64,000 nt of DNA from Sediminibacillus terrae. Its GTDB lineage: Bacteria > Bacillota > Bacilli > Bacillales > Amphibacillaceae. The first letter of the stretch is position 1; each line of letters opens with the position of its first letter. Of the stretch, positions 14,274 through 22,542 are shown in pieces. A program made the translations under genes and the position numbers. The stretch covers positions 496,001 to 560,000 of the forward strand of contig NZ_VZDQ01000011.1 in assembly GCF_009602435.1 (NCBI RefSeq), in the 5' to 3' direction. The notes under the pieces were generated by a model, which saw only the letters and a program-made list of their open reading frames with translations, did no database searches and was not told the origin of the DNA.

Positions 14274-14699
14274 TTTTATTGACCCCTTACTTTTTAAAAT
14301 ATAACTCCCTTTTTCTTATGCAAGGAACATGCGCGCGCTGTATCTTCCTTGCAAGTTTATTCCTAATCAAGGAACATCTTTTCCGTGACAGGCTTTCCAG
14401 CATCGCTAACTTTATGAATATATGTTGTCTCTATGTATCCACCCTCATCATTTCATTTTTATTACAAACGCTTTACGATTGTAACACAAAGTCCATCAAT
14501 GGAGGAATGCTAAAAATAGGAATTTTAAAAGAATGATAAAAAAAGTCTAAATCCTCGATCGAAAGACAATTTTCCTAACTGTATGTCCTCAATTATCAAC
14601 GCTGAAAGATAATCTAAGTAATTTTTGCCGCATGGGTAACAACTATACTTCACATAAATTAACATAAGAGTGCCTTTGTTTTTCGTTTCGTCACCATCG
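14274..14699. other. Intergenic stretch without a recognised gene
   Basis: AT-rich upstream region of the lipoprotein gene. It contains a direct repeat of CAAGGAACAT (14321-14330 and 14369-14378) but no supported gene or complete promoter. Confidence 0.35.
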
Positions 14700-14726
14700 A
14701 CAAAAAAAGACACCTGTTAAGGTGCC
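14700..14726 (-). terminator. Terminator of the secreted-protein gene
   Basis: The minus strand reads AGGCACCTTAACAGGTGTC followed by seven T. The stem is CACCT/AGGTG with flanking pairs. It lies just past the stop at 14736. Confidence 0.8.
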
Positions 14727-14735
14727 TAATTTTAA

Positions 14736-15158
14736 TTAGTAGACCGTTCTTAGTTGAAAATCATAGCCATATGATGAAGTTGTTCCTGCGCGAACAACTA
14801 AGTAATACCAGGAATTTCCGTCAACGTACATTATCTTGTCGTCGTCTTCTAAAAATCCGATTTGGTTATAGTTTTCATCATAGATTTCCATGTTGTAATA
14901 TGCGTCTAAAGAAAAGATGCTAAACCCTGCTTCTGTTGAATATGGAAACATAACTTTATATACCGTAGGATCTGCATATCTGTTTATTATAGTTCTTGTA
15001 TAGGTCTCCCCAGCCTCAATCTCATAAGCCCTATCAAAGTTAATATCATCCACAGACTGCACAGTTACATTCTTTTCATTCTCCTGTGCAGATGCGGTTG
15101 TCGTGAATCCAACCACCGCCAAGACCATTACGCCTACTAGTGTGAAAAACTTCTTCAA
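14736..15158 (-). CDS. Small secreted protein
   Basis: 140 residues. Signal peptide MKKFFTLVGVMVLAVVGF, then a type I cleavage site after TASA (about residue 25). The mature domain is beta-rich and aromatic (YTRTIINRYAD, FSIFSLDAYYNMEIYDEN, WYYLVVRAG) and resembles short pre-peptidase or carbohydrate-binding type beta sandwiches, though no family is certain. The start chosen is TTG at 15156-15158, directly downstream of AAAGGAGG; an in-frame upstream start would overlap the ribosome site. Monocistronic, with its own terminator. Function unknown. Confidence 0.75.
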   Translation of the reverse strand: MKKFFTLVGVMVLAVVGFTTTASAQENEKNVTVQSVDDINFDRAYEIEAGETYTRTIINRYADPTVYKVMFPYSTEAGFSIFSLDAYYNMEIYDENYNQIGFLEDDDKIMYVDGNSWYYLVVRAGTTSSYGYDFQLRTVY

Positions 15159-15484
15159 AAAATCTCCTCCTTTAAATTGGAAAATAAATACTTTCACTCC
15201 TATCATCGGGTGATTTTAGATAAAGTTTAGAAAAAAATTGAATTTTTTCATAAATAATCCTAAAGAGTTTTAATCAATCAATTCAAAAAGGAGAAGCTGG
15301 TCTTCGCCGTCCCTCCTTCCAATTTAAACACAAGGACGATGTTGAGGCATCCTGAACTTTTCGGACATTTGAAACATATTTATTGCGCTTTCAAACGGCT
15401 TCTGTTGTGACTTACCTTATCCCTGCAGGAGTTGTGGATCCACTATTGGAAGTTATACATAACACTGCCTTGAGTATTAAAAAT
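15159..15484. other. Intergenic stretch, no recognised gene
   Basis: No supported reading frame. It lies between the secreted-protein gene and the hairpin repeat at 15485 and may be part of the decayed element to which the integrase remnant belongs. Confidence 0.35.
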
Positions 15485-15527
15485 GGACACTGACTAAGCA
15501 GTTGCGTTCGCAACTTAGTCAGTGTCC
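15485..15527. repeat. Long palindromic hairpin
   Basis: GGACACTGACTAA (15485-15497) pairs with TTAGTCAGTGTCC (15515-15527), with an inner GTTGC/GCAAC stem and a GTTC loop. No T-run follows. Its design resembles the GGGGAC palindromes at 18.4, 19.6 and 20.3 kb. Confidence 0.65.
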
Positions 15528-15727
15528 TCAGGGTTTCCTTATCTCGGACAACTACTCTAATTTGATGACTACAATAACCAAATACTCTTTTTTAACAAAA
15601 TTCTTCTTTGTGTACATATGTTCATCTTGTTCCAAAGGAGTACCTTAATTTTTCGATAAGGTTAAAAATATACCATTTCCAATCTTATTCCTCAATAGCT
15701 TCAATAATATAGACCATCTCATACTGA

Positions 15728-15856
15728 TTAGTACTTAGACTACAGGAAATGCAGTTTAAGATAGACATATATGGCCATGCTTTAGAAATTGCAAATAAGG
15801 AAGCAGCGCAAAAAATTGGTCATGTTTTGAAAATCAGCAAAAAACAGCCTCTATAA
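15728..15856 (+). pseudogene. C-terminal fragment of a tyrosine recombinase (integrase)
   Basis: About 42 codons open between a TGA at 15725-15727 and TAA at 15854-15856. They encode MQFKIDIYGHALEIANKEA followed by AQKIGHVL. This matches the end of phage-type integrases, where the nucleophilic Tyr lies in a Y-(G/S)-H motif followed by an EAA(D/K)K(I/L) helix. The rest of the enzyme (R-H-R motifs and SAM-like domain) is missing upstream. The fragment ends 36 bases from the 3' end of the tRNA-Val gene, where integrase genes of tRNA-targeting elements normally sit. Confidence 0.6.
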
Positions 15857-15886
15857 AGAAAAGAACCCTTATCTATCAAGGGTTCT
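15857..15886 (-). terminator. Terminator of tRNA-Val
   Basis: AGAACCCTT (15862-15870) pairs with AAGGGTTCT (15878-15886); the minus-strand tail is TTTCTTT. It lies six bases past the tRNA 3' end. Confidence 0.8.
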
Positions 15887-15891
15887 GGGTA

Positions 15892-15964
15892 TGATTCCGA
15901 TTGGGCTCGAACCAACGACCTCCACCCTGTCAAGGTGGCGCTCTCCCAGCTGAGCTACGGAATC
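15892..15964 (-). tRNA. tRNA-Val (anticodon GAC)
   Basis: A full cloverleaf reads on the minus strand: acceptor GATTCCG/CGGAATC with discriminator A, D arm GCTC...GAGC, anticodon stem CCACC/GGTGG with loop TTGACAG (anticodon GAC), and T arm with TTCGAGC. It has 73 nucleotides; the CCA end is not encoded. The gene is single and is followed by a terminator and an integrase remnant. Confidence 0.95.
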
Positions 15965-16102
15965 ACAATATAATATTTTATCGACAACTATTACTTTAAT
16001 AGGAAATTCTCTTTTTGTCAACACTATTCTTTTTTGCCTTGTCTCTTATGAAAGTATAGGCGGTAACGAAGGGGTCAGCCATGCTTTATCATGGAATTTT
16101 TC

Positions 16103-16870
16103 TTACATCTTGCTTCCTTCGCGGACAGTTCCTAGTTGAGCAATACGTTCGGCAATCACCGCTTCAAAGTCTCCCTCTAACGTGATTTCTTCCGAAGCGA
16201 AAGGAGCAAGCCCGGTATGATGACCGATCATCACGCTGTGTCGTGCATTCTTGAACATCTGGATATCATTCGCATCGTTTCCGAATGCGATATATTCATC
16301 TATCCCTAGCATCTTTAACGCTGTATGTTTATCAACATTTTCCGGACTGATATCCAACACATTTTCTTCTGAATGGCGGTGGATCACAACATCTATTTCT
16401 TCCAGCTCCCTGGGAAACAGATCCATATCATCGGCAAATAGAATAAGTGCTTTTACAATGGAAGGATGCTGTTCTATCGGTATATTTTTTGCTAAATTGC
16501 CTGGGTCCACTTTGCTTAAAATGGGATGGTCTGCAGGCCCTGTATAGGAATAGTCCCACTCTCCATCAACTAAATATGCTGCATTTTGACTTTTGAGTAA
16601 ATGGTTTATGATTTCTCTTTGGTGAAGCGAAAAGGCTGTCTTGTTCGTAAGAATTCCCCGTTCGGAAGTCAGTGATCCATTTCCTCCTATCATGGGATAT
16701 GCATGAAATCGAGAATCAAGAACTGGCAACATGTCCCGGATCGGGCGGGCCGACGCAAAAATAATCTTGTTGCCCTGTTCCTGGGCCTGTTCCAACACTT
16801 GCAGAATGGTTTCTGATACGGGGTTTCCTTTGAAACAAATTGTTCCATCCAAATCAAACACAATGTTCAT
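16103..16870 (-). CDS. HAD-superfamily phosphatase (Cof/IIB type)
   Basis: Predicted cytosolic phosphatase, probably of a sugar phosphate or cofactor such as FMN or PLP. 255 residues. Motif I DLDGT is at 6-10, with Asp6 the nucleophile and Asp8 the general acid/base; motif II is in FASARP (Ser40); motif III Lys is in DKHTAL; motif IV is GNDANDIQMF (about 197-206). A IIB cap lies between about 80 and 180. The start ATG at 16870 has GGGAG upstream. It stands alone on its strand. The substrate cannot be deduced. Confidence 0.85.
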   Translation of the reverse strand: MNIVFDLDGTICFKGNPVSETILQVLEQAQEQGNKIIFASARPIRDMLPVLDSRFHAYPMIGGNGSLTSERGILTNKTAFSLHQREIINHLLKSQNAAYLVDGEWDYSYTGPADHPILSKVDPGNLAKNIPIEQHPSIVKALILFADDMDLFPRELEEIDVVIHRHSEENVLDISPENVDKHTALKMLGIDEYIAFGNDANDIQMFKNARHSVMIGHHTGLAPFASEEITLEGDFEAVIAERIAQLGTVREGSKM

Positions 16871-17005
16871 CTTTTCTAATCTCCCTGCCGTCTTTTACGC
16901 TTATTATAACATGGTATATCTACAAAAAAGGGCTTTATCTTTTTAAAGCGCTTTCTCTTCTGGTAAGATGGTATAAATGAAACCGGAAAAGAAGGGACTG
17001 TTTGT

Positions 17006-17326
17006 GTGTTCAGTCAACAAATCGCGATCAAGCTTGAAATTGCTGCAAAGCGGGCATTGAATATCAAAAAGAAAAATTCGATGGCCGGGATTATTACGGT
17101 CGATTATATAGAAAACAGCCAGGGCGCGTTCACCGTTTTATGTGCCGCCCTGGCTCCCTATTACTTGAATGCAGCCGATGAAGAACGAGTGGCGCTCGAT
17201 GATATTATTGATCGCTACCAATACTTACAAAACTGCAGCATCGAGGATTATTACAAAGGTACGGACCGGGCAGCGGAAGAGTTGAAAATTTTGCTTGATG
17301 ATCTCGGGGTGCATGGAACCGATTGA
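17006..17326 (+). CDS. Conserved-looking hypothetical protein
   Basis: 106 residues, soluble, mostly helical: a basic N-terminal helix (QQIAIKLEIAAKRALNIKKK), a short beta-like stretch (AGIITVDY) and an acidic C-terminal helix (EELKILLDDLG). The GTG start at 17006 follows GAAGGGA by about nine bases. It converges on the VanW gene with only six bases between the stop codons. No family was recognised and no function is proposed. Confidence 0.6.
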   Translation: MFSQQIAIKLEIAAKRALNIKKKNSMAGIITVDYIENSQGAFTVLCAALAPYYLNAADEERVALDDIIDRYQYLQNCSIEDYYKGTDRAAEELKILLDDLGVHGTD

Positions 17327-17332
17327 GCCCCT

Positions 17333-18289
17333 CTAATCAGCAGGCACCTCTTTTGGTGGTTCCGCATCCGCTTCCGGTACTTCACGTTTCTGATTTTTAA
17401 TGGTTTCCGATGAAAAGATATTGATCAATACTCTCCCATTTACTGCTTTTGCGCGAATTAATATAGGTTGGTTATAATCATTTTCGAAGGTGAAATCCGG
17501 CCCATACCAACTGACTGTAGCGTCTCTTCCGGGCGGTACATAAGGAACGCGGCGACTGTGGGAATATCTTTCAATTATTTTCACGCCTGCCTGGTCGACT
17601 GCGTTATACAGAGTGGAGGAAATTTGGCAGATTCCCCCGCCGATATCTTCCGCCAATTCCCCTTTTACAATCACCGGGGCCGGCAGGTAGCCCTTTTCCT
17701 TCGTACGTTTTCCTACTACACCATTAAAAGAGAAGGTTTCGTTTGGAAACACGACATGGTTGTCAATTGCCTCGGCAGCTAATGCTACGTTTTTTGATCG
17801 TTCTTTATTGCTTTCATTATAATAAGTGACATACTGGCCGATTTTTCGCTCACGGATAGAAGCAAGCAATTCTTCATCGACACGTGGGTGGACGACCCGG
17901 AGCGGTGTCTCCACCTTGGAAGCTTCACCCCCATAAAAGTAGCTCGCAAATTGGTGGTTGAACTGTTCCCGATCAAGTTCACGGCCAGGTTTTGCCGGCT
18001 TTATTTGTCCATTTTCATCAATTTTGGCATTGACTGGTTCACGATATACCTGTGAAGCGACTTCTTCCTGGAATTGATTGTATTTTGCCATATCAAGCCA
18101 CACTCCATCTATATAAGGAAGACTCGCATCTTTACCTGTTATCTGATGGATGGTTTTACCTTCATGGGTGACCGTGAACGCCGGCGGTTGTTGTACTTCT
18201 GGCAGGACCGGGTGCTTTGGCGGATCGGACGGATGCTCCTGAATCGGTATAATCGACGTTAATAAAATAGATACAAGAAACGTTTTCAT
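17333..18289 (-). CDS. VanW family protein
   Basis: 318 residues, probably exported: a hydrophobic N-terminus (TFLVSILLTSII) is followed by a Pro-rich segment. The VanW domain spans about 135-295 and contains YYNESNKERSKNV, NETFSFNG, the strongly conserved GGGICQISSTLYNA (about 225-238) and ERYSHSRRVPYVPPGRDA. VanW proteins accompany some vancomycin-resistance clusters, but most in Bacilli have no known role and are thought to act in the cell envelope. The start ATG at 18287-18289 has GGAGG eight bases upstream; the longer frame has no ribosome site. No van genes are nearby. Confidence 0.85.
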   Translation of the reverse strand: MKTFLVSILLTSIIPIQEHPSDPPKHPVLPEVQQPPAFTVTHEGKTIHQITGKDASLPYIDGVWLDMAKYNQFQEEVASQVYREPVNAKIDENGQIKPAKPGRELDREQFNHQFASYFYGGEASKVETPLRVVHPRVDEELLASIRERKIGQYVTYYNESNKERSKNVALAAEAIDNHVVFPNETFSFNGVVGKRTKEKGYLPAPVIVKGELAEDIGGGICQISSTLYNAVDQAGVKIIERYSHSRRVPYVPPGRDATVSWYGPDFTFENDYNQPILIRAKAVNGRVLINIFSSETIKNQKREVPEADAEPPKEVPAD

Positions 18290-18367
18290 ATGGATACCTC
18301 CGGTGTTAGTATGGATGAAAACAGACAAATCATGTGAGTTGATTGGTATTGCTTTTCGAGACATTTT

Positions 18368-18410
18368 GGGGTCAGTCCCTATGTGAATTATTCACAGAGG
18401 GACTGACCCC
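18368..18410. repeat. GGGGAC-type palindromic repeat, copy 1
   Basis: GGGGTCAGTCCC (18368-18379) pairs with GGGACTGACCCC (18399-18410), with an inner TGTGAA/TTCACA stem. It is one of three related palindromes within 2 kb. Confidence 0.8.
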
Positions 18411-18476
18411 GCTCGTGGTTTATCTTCATTTTTTTTGGGAAAGCTACGAGGAAATGACGATAAAAGGAGAATGGGC

Positions 18477-19571
18477 ATGAAAGTGAAAGCTGCTGTAATT
18501 CATGGTAAAGGGGAAGATTTTCAAATAGAAGAAGTGGAATTGGCGGAACCAACCGACAATGAAGTCTTGGTTAAAGTGGTTGCTTCCGGGGTTTGTCATA
18601 CGGATGCGGTCGCCAGGGATCAGGAGGTCCCTGTCCCGCTACCGGCAGTTCTCGGTCATGAAGGCTCCGGTATTATTGAGAAAGTCGGTTCCAATGTCCA
18701 TACGGTCGAAAAAGGAGATCACGTTGTACTGTCCTTTTCATCTTGTGGGCATTGTGAGAACTGTTTATCCGGCCATCCGGCTTATTGCCTGTACTTTAAC
18801 GATTTGAATTTTGGTGGGAAAATGAATGACAACACCACTCGGATTAAGCAGGACGGAGAGTCTGTTTCCAGCTTTTTCGGCCAATCCTCTTTTGGAACTT
18901 TTGCCATCGCCAACGAACGAAATGTGGTGAAGGTAGATAAAGATGTCGACCTTGCTTTGCTCGGACCGCTCGGCTGCGGCATACAAACCGGGAGCGGTAC
19001 TGTATTGAACAAGTTACAGCCGAAATTTGGTGAAACCATTGCTATTTTCGGCTGCGGAGCTGTCGGTCTTAGTGCTGTGATGGCAGCTAAAATTGTCGGC
19101 TGTTCCCAAATCATCGCAATCGATGTGCATGACAGCCGCCTGGAATTGGCGAGAGAATTGGGGGCCAGCCACGTCCTTAATGGCAAAGAAGTCGATACAG
19201 TAGAGGAAATCCGCAAGCTGACCGGCGGGGGCACGAACTATGCGATTGAAACGACCAGCGTACCTGCTTTGGCACGCCAATCCTTACAAGCATTGAAGCC
19301 ATTGGGGATTTCTGCAGTTGTAGGAGTCACTCAGGAAACGGAGTTCAACGTTTTTGAAGATATCATGGCATTGGGTAAAGGGCTTGTGGGAGCCATTGAA
19401 GGAAATGCTATCCCCCAACTGTTCATTCCTAAGTTGATAGAGTTTTACAAAAATGGACAGTTCCCATTCGATAAGCTTATCGATTTCTATGAACTAAAAG
19501 ACATCAATCAAGCTTTTGCTGATTCAAAACAAGGCACCACTGTAAAACCCATTGTCAAAATGGCACATTAA
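18477..19571 (+). CDS. Zinc-dependent alcohol dehydrogenase (aryl-alcohol/class III-like)
   Basis: NAD(P)-linked medium-chain dehydrogenase, 364 residues, probably oxidising aryl or primary alcohols. Catalytic zinc ligands: Cys in GVCHTD (about residue 37), His in GHEG (about 60) and a later Cys in GPLGCGIQTG. The structural-zinc cysteines are in CGHCENCLSGHPAYC. The Rossmann motif IFGCGAVGLSAV has GxGxxG-type spacing. The order and GPLGCGIQTGSG resemble benzyl-alcohol dehydrogenase (XylB) and class III ADH. The start ATG at 18477 lies eight bases after AAGGAG; ATG 18471 is too close. It is flanked by palindromic repeats on both sides; copy 2 may act as its terminator. Confidence 0.88.
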   Translation: MKVKAAVIHGKGEDFQIEEVELAEPTDNEVLVKVVASGVCHTDAVARDQEVPVPLPAVLGHEGSGIIEKVGSNVHTVEKGDHVVLSFSSCGHCENCLSGHPAYCLYFNDLNFGGKMNDNTTRIKQDGESVSSFFGQSSFGTFAIANERNVVKVDKDVDLALLGPLGCGIQTGSGTVLNKLQPKFGETIAIFGCGAVGLSAVMAAKIVGCSQIIAIDVHDSRLELARELGASHVLNGKEVDTVEEIRKLTGGGTNYAIETTSVPALARQSLQALKPLGISAVVGVTQETEFNVFEDIMALGKGLVGAIEGNAIPQLFIPKLIEFYKNGQFPFDKLIDFYELKDINQAFADSKQGTTVKPIVKMAH

Positions 19572-19579
19572 ATGTTAGG

Positions 19580-19625
19580 GGGGGACAGTCCCTCTGGGTA
19601 TATTTCCCCAGAGGGACTGTCCCCC
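19580..19625. repeat. GGGGAC-type palindromic repeat, copy 2
   Basis: The 19-bp arms 19580-19598 and 19607-19625 are perfectly complementary with an 8-base loop. TTTT follows, so it can also end the dehydrogenase transcript. Confidence 0.85.
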
Positions 19626-19644
19626 TTTTCCCCCTTTTTCCTCA

Positions 19645-20220
19645 TTATGGTTGCTGATGGCTTCTTGGTTCGTTAACCACTACTTCGTCTGGATAAATGG
19701 TATGGTTTTCCGTTTTATTGGCCAGGAAGGTTTTATAAACTTCTCGATCATTTTCCCCTGTCTCGACTAAAACAACGATATTTCCGTTTTTCAGATGGCG
19801 TTCATATTCCTTGGCATGTTCTTCCGGGATACCTGCGCCCACGAGCGCACCGACGATACCGCCACCGCCCGCTCCGATGCCTGCACCCGTCAATGCTGCA
19901 GCAATCGGCCCTGCGGCAGCGATTGCCCCGACACCAGGGATTGCCAAAAGACCGACTTCGGCTATCAAACCGGTAATCCCTCCGAGAACGCCACCGGTAC
20001 CTATCCCGATACCGAGTCCTTTTCCGGCATTTTTGCCACGTCCACTCTTGTCTTTGCTTATACTGGTATCCGTTTCATCGCCAATCGCTTCTGCATCATC
20101 GCTATCCTTGGCAAATACAGATATATCTTCTTTTTTATAACCTTTTTCCTGTAGCTCTTTAATCGCTTTGACGGCATCTTCCTGTGTTTTAAAAACCCCG
20201 CCGATCACTTTGCTTTCCAT
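19645..20220 (-). CDS. General stress protein with YflT-type domain
   Basis: 191 residues. The N-terminal YflT/general-stress-protein domain (about 4-50) reads VIGGVFKTQEDAVKAIKEL and KKEDISVFAKD. A long Gly/Ala-rich hydrophobic middle (about 65-125) has repeats such as GIGIGTGGVLGGITG and GAGIGAGGGGIVGALVGAG, which suggests a membrane hairpin. The C-terminus has IPEEHAKEYERHLKNGNIVVLVE, as in related GSP17M-like proteins. The start ATG at 20220 has AAAGGAGG upstream. A SigB-type promoter lies 36 bases upstream, which fits general stress control. Biochemical role unknown. Confidence 0.85.
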   Translation of the reverse strand: MESKVIGGVFKTQEDAVKAIKELQEKGYKKEDISVFAKDSDDAEAIGDETDTSISKDKSGRGKNAGKGLGIGIGTGGVLGGITGLIAEVGLLAIPGVGAIAAAGPIAAALTGAGIGAGGGGIVGALVGAGIPEEHAKEYERHLKNGNIVVLVETGENDREVYKTFLANKTENHTIYPDEVVVNEPRSHQQP

Positions 20221-20255
20221 ATAAGTCCGCCTCCTTTTTAAGGTTTTACAAGTCT

Positions 20256-20281
20256 ATACCCGGCAAATTCAAAGATAAATC
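20256..20281 (-). promoter_or_regulatory. SigB-type promoter of the general stress gene
   Basis: The minus strand reads GATTTA (20276-20281), a 14-base spacer and GGGTAT (20256-20261), close to the SigB pattern GTTTAA-N12/14-GGGWAW. The encoded protein family is typically SigB-controlled. Confidence 0.55.
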
Positions 20282-20287
20282 GTGACT

Positions 20288-20356
20288 GGGGACTGTCCCC
20301 CGAACCTTTTCGTTATCGCTGTTTATTGTGAATTAATTCACGGAGGGACTGTCCCC
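20288..20356. repeat. GGGGAC-type palindromic repeat, copy 3 (extended)
   Basis: GGGGACTGTCCC (20288-20299) and GGGACTGTCCCC (20345-20356) flank a spacer that contains the palindrome GTGAATTAATTCAC (20328-20341). The sequence blocks are those of copy 1, but with a longer insert. Confidence 0.75.
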
Positions 20357-20492
20357 GTGTCCTCTTCCCTGCACTCATATGTTCTTTTTTGGTGGTTTTA
20401 TGTTAAACTGGGCTTAGATTTGTTTAGTTGGGGGCGACAGGGGGAATCTTATAGGATACTTCTTCGCTGCATGTTTAGAGGAGTGAGTCACA

Positions 20493-21218
20493 ATGGGTAG
20501 AAAAGGAAAGATGCTTGATCGACAAATCGACAGCAAGTACTTAGATGAAACCATGACGATCAAATGGTATCTGCCGGAGTCTTTCTCTCCTTTGTACAAG
20601 TACCATGTCTGTATCATGCAGGATGGAAATGATTACTTTCAACTCGGGCGGATAGCGACATTGAGCGATCGGCTGCATAGCGACGGAGAGATTGAAAATA
20701 CTGTTTTTGTAGGGATTCATTATAATGATAAATACGACCGCCAGGATAAATATCATCCAGACGGAACTAAGCAGACCGCTTATATGCAGTTCCTTCTTCA
20801 CGAGGTGGTTCCGCTGTTAGATGAAGAACTGCCGACATATCACGTGGGTGGCAGCCGTGCACTGATAGGTGACTCACTGGCTGGGACATTGGCTTTGATG
20901 ACTGCTTTGAAATATCCGAACACTTTCGGAAAGGTAATCATGCAGTCGCCTTATGTAGATGAAAAAGTCTTCCATGCTGTTCAATCTGCCAAGTCGGTCG
21001 ACACCCTTGCCATTTATCACACAATCGGGGACGAAGAGACAGATGTTCCGACAACAGCAGGGGATCGCAAAAATTTTTTGGAACCGAATCGAAAACTTCG
21101 TGATCTTATCGAACGACAGAATACCAACTATGTATATCACGAGCTGGAAGGAAATCATACGTGGAAGTACTGGCAAAAGGATTTGAAACGGGCGCTTGTC
21201 ACGATGTTTAATGGCTGA
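20493..21218 (+). CDS. yjcH: Esterase family alpha/beta hydrolase, YjcH-like
   Basis: 241 residues, putative esterase-D type alpha/beta hydrolase. The nucleophile Ser lies in LIGDSLAGTLAL (G-D-S-L-A-G elbow, about residues 128-139); the Asp is probably in IYHTIGDEETD and the His in GNHTWKYW near the C-terminus. An oxyanion-type segment VCIMQDGNDYF is near 45-55. The start ATG at 20493 has GAGGAG nine bases upstream. It precedes yjcG and yjcF, which are its neighbours in B. subtilis, in the opposite order. Physiological substrate unknown. Confidence 0.82.
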   Translation: MGRKGKMLDRQIDSKYLDETMTIKWYLPESFSPLYKYHVCIMQDGNDYFQLGRIATLSDRLHSDGEIENTVFVGIHYNDKYDRQDKYHPDGTKQTAYMQFLLHEVVPLLDEELPTYHVGGSRALIGDSLAGTLALMTALKYPNTFGKVIMQSPYVDEKVFHAVQSAKSVDTLAIYHTIGDEETDVPTTAGDRKNFLEPNRKLRDLIERQNTNYVYHELEGNHTWKYWQKDLKRALVTMFNG

Positions 21219-21443
21219 CGAAAAAAACAACCTTACTGTTGATATTTAAAACGTTCATCCGTAGACATTCCTTCAAGCAGAGTTTTTTAAAATTTGTGCA
21301 TTTTCATCAATTTTGGCTACGCCCGTTTTACCAATTTTTGATATAATGGTTGGTAACCGAATTGGAATTAGCTACATGATCAATCAAAATACCAAGCTAT
21401 TCAATATTGCCTAACGTAAACCAATCATACAGGAGGAATATTC

Positions 21444-21962
21444 ATGAGATATGGTATTGCTATTTTCCCAGAGAAGAAAATTCAAGATACGGCTAATTCA
21501 TACAGAAAGCGGTATGATCCGCATTATGCACTCATTCCGCCGCATCTTACATTAAAAGAGCCGTTCGAGGCCAATGAAGATGATTTAAAACAGATAGTGG
21601 GAGAACTACGTAAAGTGGCTGCGGAAACCAAGCCCTTTCCGTTGCAGATTCACAAAGTAAGCTCCTTTTCTCCCGTGACTAACACGATATACTTAAAAGT
21701 CGAACCTGTCGACGAATTGCTTAAATTGAATGAAAGATTGCATACCGGTAACTTGCCGCAAGAAAAAACGTACACTTTCGTCCCGCATATAACCATCGCC
21801 CAAAAGCTTTCGCATGATGAATACTCGGATGTATTCGGCAGTTTAAAAATGCAAAACTTCGACCTGGAACAGACAGTCGATCGTTTTCAATTGATGTACC
21901 AGCTGGAAAATGGCGCCTGGACTGTTTTTGAAACCTTTACGTTCGACGAGGAGCAGAATTAA
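21444..21962 (+). CDS. yjcG: 2H phosphoesterase superfamily protein, YjcG-like
   Basis: 172 residues, member of the 2H (LigT/2'-5' RNA ligase-like) superfamily, which hydrolyses or forms 2'-5' or cyclic phosphodiester bonds in RNA or nucleotides. The two H-x-T/S motifs that define the active site are present: HLTLKEPF (about 33-40) and HITIAQKL (about 115-122). The start ATG at 21444 has AGGAGG at ideal spacing. It is followed three bases later by yjcF, so the two form an operon. Natural substrate not established. Confidence 0.87.
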   Translation: MRYGIAIFPEKKIQDTANSYRKRYDPHYALIPPHLTLKEPFEANEDDLKQIVGELRKVAAETKPFPLQIHKVSSFSPVTNTIYLKVEPVDELLKLNERLHTGNLPQEKTYTFVPHITIAQKLSHDEYSDVFGSLKMQNFDLEQTVDRFQLMYQLENGAWTVFETFTFDEEQN

Positions 21963-21965
21963 ACA

Positions 21966-22388
21966 ATGCAAGTCAAACAAGTAGCAACAGAAGCAGAACA
22001 AAAACAAGCATACCAAGTAAGGAATACTGTTTTTGTCGAGGAGCAAAACGTCCCTGCGGAACTGGAAATCGATGATTTGGAAGAGAAAGCTGTCCATTTT
22101 GTCGGCTATGAAAATGAAAAGCCAGTGGCAGCAAGCCGGCTCCGATTCGTCGATTCGTATGGAAAGCTGGAAAGAATTTGTGTTCTCAAGGAGTATCGAG
22201 GCCGTTCTTTCGGTTCCCAGATAATCAAAGAAATGGAAGCTGCAATTCGGGAGAACGGATTTCAAAAGTCCAAACTGAATGCCCAAACGCACGCGGAGGA
22301 GTTTTATAAATCACTCGGTTATCAAACCGTTTCCGGGGAATTTATGGACGCCGGGATCCCTCATGTTACCATGATAAAAGAATTATAA
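21966..22388 (+). CDS. yjcF: GNAT N-acetyltransferase, YjcF-like
   Basis: 140-residue acetyltransferase of the GNAT fold that uses acetyl-CoA. The acetyl-CoA binding motif A reads ERICVLKEYRGRSFGSQII (about 70-88) with the R-G-x-x-x-G-S/A signature, and ends with AEEFYKSLGYQTVSGEF. The start begins three bases after the yjcG stop; the ribosome site GAGGAG lies inside the end of yjcG, which suggests translational coupling. The acceptor substrate is unknown. Confidence 0.87.
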   Translation: MQVKQVATEAEQKQAYQVRNTVFVEEQNVPAELEIDDLEEKAVHFVGYENEKPVAASRLRFVDSYGKLERICVLKEYRGRSFGSQIIKEMEAAIRENGFQKSKLNAQTHAEEFYKSLGYQTVSGEFMDAGIPHVTMIKEL

Positions 22389-22401
22389 AGAAGAAAATCG
22401 A

Positions 22402-22430
22402 AACCTTGTCTTTCCGGCAAGGTTTTTTTA
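22402..22430 (+). terminator. Terminator of the yjcG-yjcF unit
   Basis: AACCTTG (22402-22408) pairs with CAAGGTT (22418-22424), followed by TTTTT. Confidence 0.85.
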
Positions 22431-22542
22431 TTGCCTACACCCTCCTCAGCCCTCGAAATTCCGATACGTCATTCATACGTTTTTTGTATGAAGCCAGAAG
22501 TAATGGGCAAGGATAAAAAAGAATGGCAAGGGGGTTGTGAAA

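Noticed and set aside
17333-18289. VanW protein as a sign of vancomycin resistance
   Set aside because: No vanHAX-type genes are nearby, and most VanW proteins in Bacilli occur without them.
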